22,754 bases of DNA from a virus: the IMG/VR virus record IMGVR_UViG_3300042691_003232, positions 1 through 22,754 of that record; one strand, given 5' to 3'. Below the pieces are notes generated by a model that made no database searches, was not told where the DNA came from, and worked only from the letters and a program-made list of their open reading frames with translations. Positions 1 to 6,138 of this stretch are shown here, one piece after another (the stretch's first letter is position 1; every line of letters begins with the position of its first letter). The position numbers and the translations under genes are program-made.

Positions 1-515
1 GAAGTATGGTCTTGCGTACAAACGGTTTAACTTTGCACGGAGCTTTAACTAAAGGTGAGTTTGTAAAGCAGTTAAACACGTTAAAGAAAATGCCAAGCAA
101 AGCAACTCTAGTTGCAGGCTCTATTGACATACGGCACCATGTAGGCCGTCAGCCAGACTCAGGTAAAGCCATAGAAAGCTTGTGCGAACGTTACTGTGAA
201 GTAATTGAGTTCATAAAAAATGAATTTGAAATAGCTATAGAAATAGCAGCACCTGTTCCTGTCGAGTATGAGGCGCGTAGGCTGCCACAGACCGGTTACT
301 ACAAAGACAAACCTTTTTGCGGTTCAATAGAATCCAGGCGAGACTGGACTAGCTACTTTATAGACCTCATGTCTTGTGAAAACAAAGTGGTTAGACCTCC
401 TGAAGAATGGTACTCTATGGACGGTGAAGAGTACGCCAAGAAATACATGGAGCTAAGTTCATCTGTTCACATTGCACCTATCAACTATCGTCGTTTTAAC
501 TGGGGCAACTCATGA
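1..515 (+). CDS. SGNH/GDSL hydrolase-like protein, 5' end cut by window edge
   Basis: The frame is open to the left edge. The first ATG is at 6, but the protein then begins in the middle of the fold, so the true start, with the block I GDS-type serine motif, is probably outside the window. From the ATG at 6 there are 169 residues. GSIDIRHH (residues 38-45) resembles the block III GEIDCR-type motif of phage and glycan-locus SGNH proteins. SSVHIAPINYR (residues 152-162) resembles the C-terminal block V with the catalytic His. Family members are esterases or O-acyltransferases. The stop overlaps the start of the PLP enzyme gene by 4 bases (ATGA), so the two are very likely co-translated. I infer a role in base or nucleotide modification from context only; the substrate is unknown. 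Family assignment is by motif memory, without a profile search. Confidence 0.6.
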   Translation, partial: SMVLRTNGLTLHGALTKGEFVKQLNTLKKMPSKATLVAGSIDIRHHVGRQPDSGKAIESLCERYCEVIEFIKNEFEIAIEIAAPVPVEYEARRLPQTGYYKDKPFCGSIESRRDWTSYFIDLMSCENKVVRPPEEWYSMDGEEYAKKYMELSSSVHIAPINYRRFNWGNS

Positions 516-1438
516 GTCTTTTTACTATTACTGAAGACAAGTCTAACAAAGACATTCCTCAAGGTATGACTGCCTTAGAAGCACGTAGTCACTATCATGC
601 AATGAGCGATGGCTTTGTGTCTAAGCTATCAAAGCCTGTGGTTCAAACCCACGGAGATAGATACGTTTTTAGAGGCGATGCTAGTCAGTCAAGTTTAAAA
701 GGCTATGGTGCAGAGCAGCTAGTTGCAGAATGCAAAGAAGATGTTTTGGTTTATTGTGCACCTCGAGTAGGTATGGCCATGGATGCAATTGCAACCTTAG
801 CTCAGATGTATGGCAAAAAGTGTGTGTTCTTTTGTCCTGCCTCTGGTGCACCTTCTAAACATCAGAAAGCATTGCTAGCTTATGGCGCAGACTTGCGGTT
901 CATAAAGATTGCAGCAATGCCTACACTTAACAGCTATGCTAAGAAATGGGCAGAGCAGAATGGCGCAAAGTACTTGCCTTTTGGTTTGGCAAAAACTCCA
1001 TTGGTAACAGCAGGAATTGTCAAACTAGGAGCTCAAATTGCAGAGCAGCTTGATGAAGAGCCTACTGAGATTTGGATGTCGGTCTCTACAGGCACAGCCA
1101 TTAGAGCTTTGCAGATTGCATGGCCAGAAGCTTTGTGTAAGGGCATGGTTGTTGCTAGGAACATGCACGATGGTGAGATAGGCCATGCTAACCTTTGGTC
1201 TGCATCACAGCCATTCTTAAAAGATGTGCCATTAAGTAAACGCCCGCCCTTTCCATCTACGGCAAACTATGATGCCAAGTGCTGGGAAGACTTTGATAAT
1301 TTTGCTGCAAAAGGTTCAATCTTCATCAATGTAGGAACAGATGATAAGGTAGACAAGTTCTATGACCAAGTCAAAGACATACCTTTAGATAGTCAAAGAG
1401 CATGGCATGACATGCGTGACCTGGAGCGTGGACTATGA
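512..1438 (+). CDS. Fold-type-II PLP-dependent enzyme, likely for thymine hypermodification
   Basis: 308 residues. The layout is that of threonine synthase/tryptophan synthase beta type PLP enzymes. VFRGDASQSSLKGYG (52-66) places Lys63 as the probable Schiff-base lysine. YCAPRVGMAMDAIATLA (81-97) corresponds to the substrate/cofactor loop and helix that follow in this fold. VSTGT (191-195) is a glycine/serine-rich phosphate-binding loop. PLP enzymes of this kind act in phage thymidine hypermodification, converting an amino acid already joined to 5-methylene-dU (for example by decarboxylation or rearrangement). The gene overlaps both neighbours by 4 bases (ATGA), one being the putative amino acid:DNA transferase, which supports a shared pathway. 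The PLP fold is fairly secure. The reaction and substrate are inferred from the neighbour. A metabolic enzyme such as a threonine-synthase-like protein is the alternative. Confidence 0.72.
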   Translation: MSLFTITEDKSNKDIPQGMTALEARSHYHAMSDGFVSKLSKPVVQTHGDRYVFRGDASQSSLKGYGAEQLVAECKEDVLVYCAPRVGMAMDAIATLAQMYGKKCVFFCPASGAPSKHQKALLAYGADLRFIKIAAMPTLNSYAKKWAEQNGAKYLPFGLAKTPLVTAGIVKLGAQIAEQLDEEPTEIWMSVSTGTAIRALQIAWPEALCKGMVVARNMHDGEIGHANLWSASQPFLKDVPLSKRPPFPSTANYDAKCWEDFDNFAAKGSIFINVGTDDKVDKFYDQVKDIPLDSQRAWHDMRDLERGL

Positions 1439-2568
1439 GAATCGAAACAACTGCTTACTACGATGAAATGGTTCGCTATGCTGCAATGGCTAAGACGCAG
1501 CAAGCAGAATGCAACCTAGGAACTATACCGCACTTAAAAGGGTCTGTTAGAGATGATTTGATGATGCACGTTGAGTTGTATGACGTTGCTAACCGTAAGT
1601 ATGCAGGCTTTACACAAATTGTTTTAGATCTTTTCTACAACACGACGCCTGATCACCCTTATGCGCACAAGCTGCATGATGTGCGCAAACCTATTTGCAA
1701 GTCGTTTGAAGGTGTTGAAGCATCATGGGGTTTGGCTGAGTGGCTTTATGTGTTTATAGTTCATCGGGTTACAGGCAGCGGCATTAACTACGCTAAAAAA
1801 CCTAGTGGCTACAACAACACAATTTTGCCAAAGTTTTGGTCATGTGACACGATTGAGCAAATGGCTCAAGTTATTGTCAGCAGAGAGTCAACAATTTACA
1901 CATCTGTTGGTTACCAGTTTCCTGCATTTCCAAAGCCCACTAGTGACTACAAGCTTGGCGGTGATTATTTCTTATGCTGCTACGCACCTAAGCTAGCTAG
2001 GGATCTTGCAGAATGGCTTGAATCAAAAGGCAAACGTGATTTGCGTGACATTGGCGAGTGGATGTTTGCTTGGAACAAGCAGCAAGGACTGCGTGCATAT
2101 AAATTCCAGTACGCTGCAGTCGTTAGTGACATAGCAGACTTCTTCTCACAATACGTCAATAAAAATAGCCCGTTCTTTTATGGCAGCAATGCAGTCGAGT
2201 GCTTAAAGTACGCAGCCAACCCTTTGAGTAAAGGCAATGAGCAAGATTTTCTAGATGAAGTCACAATGAAGTTTTGCAAAGACATTGGCTCTACTGCGTA
2301 TGACGGTGAGGATATTTTCTGTGATGGAATCCGTTGGATAGAAAACTATGTCAGGCCTGGCTATGACTACGACCATCTTGACCGTGACAAAATCTGGAAC
2401 AGCAGCACAATCATTGACCATCCATATGGTCGTCAAAAAGCAATGCTTGAACACGGCTTGATTGAGTCATTTAACTCTTTAACTGTCCATCCTTCTGATG
2501 ACCATGTGCTTAAGTTAGCAGGCATGAGCAAAGGTGAATACCTACTAAAAGTTCATGGGCTTGATTAA
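1435..2568 (+). CDS. Putative amino acid:DNA transferase (aGPT-Pplase/ADDT-like)
   Basis: 377 residues, predicted mostly helical. Features that recall the alpha-glutamyl/putrescinyl thymine pyrophosphorylase family, now called amino acid:DNA transferases, are LYVFIVHRVTGSGINY (104-119), the KPSGYNNT stretch (122-129), TSVGYQFPAFPKP (156-168) and FQYAAVVSDIADFF (224-237). In characterised phages these enzymes replace the pyrophosphate on 5-hydroxymethyl-dU in DNA with an amino acid, giving 5-aminoacyl-methyl-dU. The kinase that makes the pyrophosphorylated base is not in this window and would have to lie to the left. The gene starts inside the PLP enzyme gene (ATGA overlap) and is followed by the promoter-like repeat and dCMP deaminase. 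I recognise the family from memory, so a profile search against ADDT/aGPT-Pplase models is decisive. It could otherwise be an uncharacterised relative of the 5-hmdU kinase helical domain. Confidence 0.62.
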   Translation: MRIETTAYYDEMVRYAAMAKTQQAECNLGTIPHLKGSVRDDLMMHVELYDVANRKYAGFTQIVLDLFYNTTPDHPYAHKLHDVRKPICKSFEGVEASWGLAEWLYVFIVHRVTGSGINYAKKPSGYNNTILPKFWSCDTIEQMAQVIVSRESTIYTSVGYQFPAFPKPTSDYKLGGDYFLCCYAPKLARDLAEWLESKGKRDLRDIGEWMFAWNKQQGLRAYKFQYAAVVSDIADFFSQYVNKNSPFFYGSNAVECLKYAANPLSKGNEQDFLDEVTMKFCKDIGSTAYDGEDIFCDGIRWIENYVRPGYDYDHLDRDKIWNSSTIIDHPYGRQKAMLEHGLIESFNSLTVHPSDDHVLKLAGMSKGEYLLKVHGLD

Positions 2569-2571
2569 AAT

Positions 2572-2588
2572 GTTGTACAATTAAAATT
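2572..2588 (+). promoter_or_regulatory. Promoter-like repeat copy 1 (GTTGTACAATTAAA)
   Basis: GTTGTACAATTAAA at 2572-2585 is repeated exactly at 4819-4832, each time in a short gap before a new gene group. It contains the 8-base palindrome TTGTACAA and the -10-like hexamer TACAAT (2576-2581). No convincing -35 is seen at 16-18 bases upstream. Only seven bases separate TACAAT from the ATG at 2589, so transcription started here would give a leaderless or nearly leaderless deaminase mRNA. It could instead be a repressor or activator site. Function is inferred from recurrence and position. Confidence 0.4.
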
Positions 2589-3017
2589 ATGATAAGACCA
2601 ACACTAGATCAAACTTATATGGACATTGCACGTGCATTTGCTAAGCGTGCAACTTGTTCACGCAGACAAGTCGGTGCTGTAATAACCGGCAATGGTTACA
2701 TCTTATCTTCAGGATACAACGGTTCTTTTCCTGGTTCTCAGCATTGCATTGACGAGCCTTGCCCTGGCGCAACACTGCCTAGCGGGACAGGCCTTGACTT
2801 GTGTAAGTCTGCCCATGCTGAACAAAATGCAATTGCCAGATTAAAAGAAGTTGATACAGCAGACACGCTTTACTGCACAACAGCTCCATGCATTAGCTGC
2901 ACAAAGTTAGTGTTGTGCACAGGCATTAAAAGGATTGTTGCAGACCAAGACTACGTGTCTAGTGGCAAAGATTTATGGCTAAGCAGCGGGCGTGTTTGGA
3001 GCAACTATGTCGAGTAG
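2589..3017 (+). CDS. dCMP deaminase (zinc-dependent)
   Basis: 142 residues, normal length for phage deoxycytidylate deaminases. It converts dCMP to dUMP, the substrate for thymidylate synthase or for a dUMP hydroxymethylase. The zinc site is complete: His76-Ala-Glu78 (SAHAEQNAI) and PCISC with Cys101 and Cys104. The N-terminal helix with RRQVGAVI and the SSGYNG loop (40-45) fit the family. An extra His/Cys cluster (QHC, EPC, residues 51-58) may bind a second, structural zinc, as in T4-type enzymes. No Shine-Dalgarno is visible before the ATG; the 14-base promoter-like repeat lies directly upstream, so the message may be leaderless. The end overlaps the polymerase start region by 11 bases. Together with the three genes to its left it fits a dUMP/hmdUMP-based modified DNA synthesis pathway (inference). 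Confidence 0.92.
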   Translation: MIRPTLDQTYMDIARAFAKRATCSRRQVGAVITGNGYILSSGYNGSFPGSQHCIDEPCPGATLPSGTGLDLCKSAHAEQNAIARLKEVDTADTLYCTTAPCISCTKLVLCTGIKRIVADQDYVSSGKDLWLSSGRVWSNYVE

Positions 3018-4791
3018 AACAAAAGCAGTGCTTGACATTGAGTGCTACACAAACTACTTTTTGATTGCCATTAAGTCTATGGCCAATGACAAGGTTGTGA
3101 CCTTTGAGCGTTCTGATTGGTCAGACTTTGATGCAGAGCAGCTTAACAGCGTGTTGCGCAAATACACAATCATCACTTTTAATGGCAATAGATATGACTT
3201 GCTGCTTTTAAAAGGCTCCATTGCAGGCTTTGATGCTTCAAAGTTAAAGGTCATGTCAGATGACATCATTGTCAATAACGTCAGAGCTTGGGACACAGAG
3301 TCTAAGTACAACCTGCCTCAATGCAAATACATAGACCACATTGACTTGATTGATGTTGCACCTGGCAAAGCCAGTCTAAAAATCTATGGTGGCCGTTTAC
3401 ATAGTAAGCGTATGCAAGACTTGCCAATTGAACCTAGTGCAATCATCAAGCTAGATGAACGTGAGCTCTTGACTAGCTATTGCATTAATGATCTTGACAC
3501 AACTATTGACTTGTTTAATAAGCTAAGCAGCCAGATTGATTTGCGTGAAAAGATGGGCGAAGAGTTAGGCATGGATTTACGTTCAAAGTCAGATGCTCAG
3601 ATTGCAGAGGCTGTGATTAAGAAGCAGATTGAGGCAATTAAAGGAACCAAGATTTATAGGCCTGACTTGCCTAATGGTTTTTCATTTAACTATGTGCCTC
3701 CTAAGTTCATTAAGTTTAAGCACCCTGAGTTGGTCAATGCTCTTGAAGTCTTTAAGAGTGAGGCTTTTACACTTAATGAAAAAGGCGATGCTGCTGAACC
3801 TGAAAAAGTAGGCAAGCTTAAAGTCAAGATTAACCAGACGGTTTATCAGTTAGGCATTGGCGGCATTCATTCTTGTGAGAAAACAGTCAACTACATTGCA
3901 GGCAATGACTACATCCTAGTTGACCGTGATGTGACTAGCTATTACCCTAACATCATTCTTAACCAAAGGCTTTATCCTAAGCATATTGGCATTGAGTTCT
4001 TGACTGCATATAAGTCAATCGTTGAGAAGAGAGTCCATGCTAAAAGGGCAGGTGACAAAGTCACTGATGCTTCTTTGAAGATTGTCATCAATTCAAGCTT
4101 TGGTAAGTTTGGCAACAAATGGTCAGCTCTGTACAGCCCTGATTTGTTGATCCAAACCACGGTTACAGGGCAATTGGCCTTGTTGATGCTGATAGAGGCT
4201 CTTGAAGGCTCTGGCATACAGGTTGTGAGTGCTAATACTGATGGCATAGTGATCTATTGCCACAAGCGCAACCAAGCGGCCTTATTTTCCATAATTGCAG
4301 CCTGGGAAGAGACAACTGGCTTTAATACCGAAGAAACGGCTTACACCGCTCTGTACTCTAGGGACATTAACAATTACGTTGCTTTTAAGCCTTCAGGCTC
4401 TTATAAAGCAAAAGGTGCATATGCTGATGCTGAGTTGTCTAAAACACCGACTGCTCAGGTTTGTGTGCAAGCCGTGGTTGATCATCTTCAGCTAGACATA
4501 CCTATTGAAACAACTATTAGGTCATGCCAAGATACCAGGATGTTTGTGTCGGTCAGGTCTGTGACAGGCGGTGCAGTTAAAGGTGATACTTACTTAGGCA
4601 AAGCTGTACGTTGGTACTATGCACTTGGAGAGACAGGTTCAATCAACTATAAAAAGAATGGGAATAAAGTTGCCATGACTGATGGTGCCAAGCCTTTGAT
4701 GCTGCTGCCAGCCAAGCCGCCTAAAGACATTGACCGTCAATGGTATATCACAAAAGCTTATGCCATTTTGGCAGATTTAGGCATTAAGTAA
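3007..4791 (+). CDS. DNA polymerase, family B type, with 3'-5' exonuclease domain
   Basis: 594 residues from the ATG at 3007, chosen over an in-frame GTG at 2992 because GGAG (2998-3001) lies five bases before it. Exonuclease motifs: LDIECY with Asp10 and Glu12 (Exo I), TFNGNRYD (57-64, Exo II) and YCINDLDTT (Y158/D162, Exo III). Polymerase motif A is DVTSYYPNII (Asp308), motif B is KIVINSSFGKFG (Lys358, Asn362), and motif C is SANTDGIVIY (Asp412). Motif C reads NTDG in place of the usual DTDS, so the first Asp is Asn. The protein is short for a family B enzyme, so it is a compact phage type. No TPR2-type insertion of protein-primed polymerases is obvious, but I cannot exclude one. It is presumably the replicative polymerase. 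It shares 11 bases with the deaminase gene, so the two are translated from one message. Confidence 0.88.
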   Translation: MSSRTKAVLDIECYTNYFLIAIKSMANDKVVTFERSDWSDFDAEQLNSVLRKYTIITFNGNRYDLLLLKGSIAGFDASKLKVMSDDIIVNNVRAWDTESKYNLPQCKYIDHIDLIDVAPGKASLKIYGGRLHSKRMQDLPIEPSAIIKLDERELLTSYCINDLDTTIDLFNKLSSQIDLREKMGEELGMDLRSKSDAQIAEAVIKKQIEAIKGTKIYRPDLPNGFSFNYVPPKFIKFKHPELVNALEVFKSEAFTLNEKGDAAEPEKVGKLKVKINQTVYQLGIGGIHSCEKTVNYIAGNDYILVDRDVTSYYPNIILNQRLYPKHIGIEFLTAYKSIVEKRVHAKRAGDKVTDASLKIVINSSFGKFGNKWSALYSPDLLIQTTVTGQLALLMLIEALEGSGIQVVSANTDGIVIYCHKRNQAALFSIIAAWEETTGFNTEETAYTALYSRDINNYVAFKPSGSYKAKGAYADAELSKTPTAQVCVQAVVDHLQLDIPIETTIRSCQDTRMFVSVRSVTGGAVKGDTYLGKAVRWYYALGETGSINYKKNGNKVAMTDGAKPLMLLPAKPPKDIDRQWYITKAYAILADLGIK

Positions 4792-4797
4792 AAATAG

Positions 4798-4832
4798 TTG
4801 TACGGTACCCAAAAAAAGGTTGTACAATTAAA
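4798..4832 (+). promoter_or_regulatory. Promoter-like repeat copy 2 before the small-gene group
   Basis: GTTGTACAATTAAA (4819-4832) matches 2572-2585 exactly. The -10-like TACAAT is at 4823-4828. TTGTAC at 4798-4803 could serve as a weak -35 with a long 19-base spacer. GTTGTAC occurs twice here, at 4797-4803 and 4819-4825, 22 bases (about two helical turns) apart, which also fits binding of a dimeric regulator. A start about seven bases beyond TACAAT would fall at the foot of the hairpin at 4835-4850. Two exact copies in the only two gaps of this block are what make it notable. Confidence 0.45.
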
Positions 4833-4834
4833 CC

Positions 4835-4850
4835 ACGGCAAAGTCGCCGT
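4835..4850 (+). promoter_or_regulatory. Small hairpin in the 5' leader
   Basis: ACGGC (4835-4839) pairs with GCCGT (4846-4850) around a six-base loop. It lies just downstream of the putative -10 and 23 bases before the next start codon, so it would sit at the extreme 5' end of a transcript from copy 2. Phage messages often carry such a stem, which protects the 5' end. There is no following T run, so it is not a terminator. Confidence 0.3.
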
Positions 4851-4873
4851 CTCAATGTTGTAAAGGAAGATAA

Positions 4874-4957
4874 ATGAATAAATTACTTGACATCTTAACT
4901 GCAGTTGTCATAGGTGTAGGCTTAGCATTTTTATTGGCAGCTTGGTGGTCATCTTAA
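4874..4957 (+). CDS. 27-residue membrane peptide
   Basis: A very short ORF with a good ribosome site (AAAGGAAG, 4862-4869) ahead of ATG 4874. The product begins MNKLLDILTAVVIGVG and continues LAFLLAAWWSS: one hydrophobic stretch from about residue 4 to 25, enough for a single membrane helix, with one Lys and one Asp near the N-terminus. It is the first gene after the promoter-like repeat and leader hairpin. The next gene follows 13 bases later with its own AAGGAG. I recognise no family. It may insert into the host inner membrane during early infection; this is inferred only from hydrophobicity. Confidence 0.55.
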   Translation: MNKLLDILTAVVIGVGLAFLLAAWWSS

Positions 4958-4970
4958 TTAAGGAGAAATC

Positions 4971-5240
4971 ATGTCTAAAAAAATGCAAGAAGAACTAAGT
5001 CTTTTAGTTGAAAAATTTACACCTCCGATGGATGTTGTTGGTGGTTTTTTAAGCCGCAAAGACTTTAAAAAATTTGCCGATAAAGTTGTCAATGAAGGAG
5101 CTTTAATCGGTTGGGTGCACGCCGAGAAAATGACTAGGCAGCGTATGGAAAAGAAGATTGACTTGCTTGAGCAAGAAGCCATCATCTTGCGCGAGCGTGT
5201 AAAAGAAGTTGAACTTGAACTTCTAGCAGCTCAAGGATAA
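4971..5240 (+). CDS. Small coiled-coil protein, unknown function
   Basis: 89 residues, preceded by AAGGAG (4960-4965). The N-terminal half (SLLVEKFTPPMDVVGGFLSR) looks like a small folded segment. From about residue 53 the sequence is strongly heptad-like and charged (KMTRQRMEKKIDLLEQEA, then ILRERVKEVELELLAAQG), which predicts a coiled coil and hence oligomer formation. It lies in a run of small genes with tight spacing: the 27-residue peptide ends 13 bases upstream and the next ATG is four bases downstream. No family recognised. Confidence 0.7.
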   Translation: MSKKMQEELSLLVEKFTPPMDVVGGFLSRKDFKKFADKVVNEGALIGWVHAEKMTRQRMEKKIDLLEQEAIILRERVKEVELELLAAQG

Positions 5241-5244
5241 CATT

Positions 5245-5463
5245 ATGAACTTTAGAGAAACAACGGTCAAATACATAAAAGACATTCTTAGACCAAAGAC
5301 TATTTCTGAGGTAATTTATACAGAATTGCAAGAGGCACATCTACGTAAACTTGAAGCTGAGACTGCAGCTGAGTATGCATATGCAGCCATGCAGTACAAC
5401 GAAGAGCGCATTGCTAGGCTTGAGAAGCGATTGACGCAGCACAAGGAGGACAAACATGATTGA
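5245..5463 (+). CDS. Small helical protein, unknown function
   Basis: 72 residues, start supported by AAGGA (5233-5237). Nearly all helical: residues 24-66 carry an extended charged amphipathic helix (YTELQEAHLRKLEAETAAEY and NEERIARLEKRL), a probable coiled coil. The 3' end contains the strong ribosome site AAGGAGG for the next gene and overlaps it by eight bases. Phages often carry such short coiled-coil proteins in early regions. No function can be assigned. Confidence 0.65.
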   Translation: MNFRETTVKYIKDILRPKTISEVIYTELQEAHLRKLEAETAAEYAYAAMQYNEERIARLEKRLTQHKEDKHD

Positions 5464-5650
5464 TCGAATCATCATCAGTGCTGTGCTAGGAACTGTGGGG
5501 TTCAATGGTTTATTTCCAGAACCACCACCAACATTGACGCTAAAACAAAAAGCAAAAGAGAGATCTATCAGTGCTATGTGCGACAGAAAACAAAAGAGTA
5601 AGGCAGTAAAAGATCTATGCAAGCGTTGGAAGGAACAACAAAATGCTTGA
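5456..5650 (+). CDS. Small basic protein with hydrophobic N-terminus, unknown function
   Basis: 64 residues with a near-perfect Shine-Dalgarno AAGGAGG (5443-5449) six bases before the ATG, the best ribosome site in this block, so it may be well expressed. The N-terminal 19 residues (MIDRIIISAVLGTVGFNGL) are hydrophobic. A proline run (PEPPPTLTL) follows, then a Lys/Arg-rich C-terminal half with two cysteines (about residues 42 and 54). A membrane anchor or signal-like segment with a basic tail is possible. The last codons overlap the next ATG (5643-5650). Confidence 0.6.
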   Translation: MIDRIIISAVLGTVGFNGLFPEPPPTLTLKQKAKERSISAMCDRKQKSKAVKDLCKRWKEQQNA

Positions 5651-5849
5651 ACGCATACGCACATTCTTTGGGAGAACCAAAGGGATACACCAGGACAAAG
5701 AAACTATTGTTTCTCAAGGGTCAGCGTGGTACTGCACAGAGTGTAAGTTGGTATTTATAACTGAGTCTGCCGGCAACCAGCATAGTTGTGAGTATAGGCT
5801 TCAAGACGTAATTGTGAAGATGAGAAAAGATGCTGAAATCAAAACGTGA
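5643..5849 (+). CDS. Small zinc-finger-like protein
   Basis: 68 residues. Cys31-x2-Cys34 (WYCTEC) and His47-x-Cys49 (QHSC) give a C2HC set of ligands spaced like a small zinc finger or zinc ribbon, flanked by a basic N-terminal helix (MLERIRTFFGRTK). The ribosome site is weak (GGAAGGAAC about seven bases upstream), and translation is probably coupled to the overlapping upstream gene (eight-base overlap). Nucleic-acid or protein binding is a reasonable guess, but nothing more specific can be said. The ORF overlaps the next small gene by about 20 bases if that one begins at 5830. Confidence 0.6.
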   Translation: MLERIRTFFGRTKGIHQDKETIVSQGSAWYCTECKLVFITESAGNQHSCEYRLQDVIVKMRKDAEIKT

Positions 5850-5985
5850 GATGACCAAGAACGGAAGAAGTGTTAGCGTTAAATTAACACAGAGTGAATA
5901 TGAAGAATGGGTCAAGCTTGGCAAAGGCAAGTGGCTAAGAGCATTTTTAAAAGACAGTAGGTTTGAGAGGAAAAAAACATGTTAG
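5830..5985 (+). CDS. Ribbon-helix-helix-like small protein
   Basis: 51 residues (MLKSKREMTK...), ending in TAG at 5983-5985. An alternative ATG at 5851 would give 44 residues beginning MTKNGRSVSVKL; neither has a strong ribosome site. GRSVSVKLTQSEYEEW reads as a beta strand followed by helix A, and LGKGKWLRAFLKDSR as the turn and helix B. This is the plan of ribbon-helix-helix DNA-binding proteins such as Arc/MetJ/CopG-type repressors. If correct, it is the only candidate transcription regulator in the window and could act on the TTGTACAA element; that link is speculation. The 3' end overlaps the next gene by seven bases. Confidence 0.5.
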   Translation: MLKSKREMTKNGRSVSVKLTQSEYEEWVKLGKGKWLRAFLKDSRFERKKTC

Positions 5986-6110
5986 AAATGATTACCGGCA
6001 TTTTTGTAATGGCTGCAATGTTGGCCTTAGGCTCTATTCTCTTTGTGTTTGTATGTGCCATGATTGGTTGGATGATTTATACAACACAGAATGGAGGCGA
6101 TGATGACTGA
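5979..6110 (+). CDS. 43-residue single-pass membrane protein
   Basis: ATG 5979 follows GAGAGG (5966-5970) at a good distance. The product has one long hydrophobic segment from about residue 5 to 34 (ITGIFVMAAMLALGSILFVF, then VCAMIGWMIY), then a short acidic tail TTQNGGDDD. It starts inside the preceding RHH-like gene (seven-base overlap). The last codons hold a GGAGG site serving the downstream 11-codon ORF. No homologous family recognised. Together with the 27-residue peptide at 4874 it makes two tiny membrane proteins in the same early group. Confidence 0.55.
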   Translation: MLEMITGIFVMAAMLALGSILFVFVCAMIGWMIYTTQNGGDDD

Positions 6111-6138
6111 AGAAGCGTTCAACGAGAAAAACACATGA
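6103..6138 (+). CDS. 11-codon minigene, possible leader peptide
   Basis: ATG 6103 lies five bases after a strong GGAGG (6093-6097) and encodes MTEEAFNEKNT, with its TGA (6136-6138) overlapping the ATG (6135) of the 210-residue gene. The larger gene has only a weak GAGAA upstream, so re-initiation from this mini-ORF may drive its translation. It overlaps the end of the membrane-protein gene by eight bases. It may not be a functional peptide; the case rests on the ribosome site and the ATGA junction. Confidence 0.35.
   Translation: MTEEAFNEKNT

Noticed and set aside
4797-4812. GTACGGTACC-type inverted repeat after the polymerase gene as a terminator
   Set aside because: Stem too short and AT-poor tail absent in the right place; the A run that follows is not a T tract for the plus strand.
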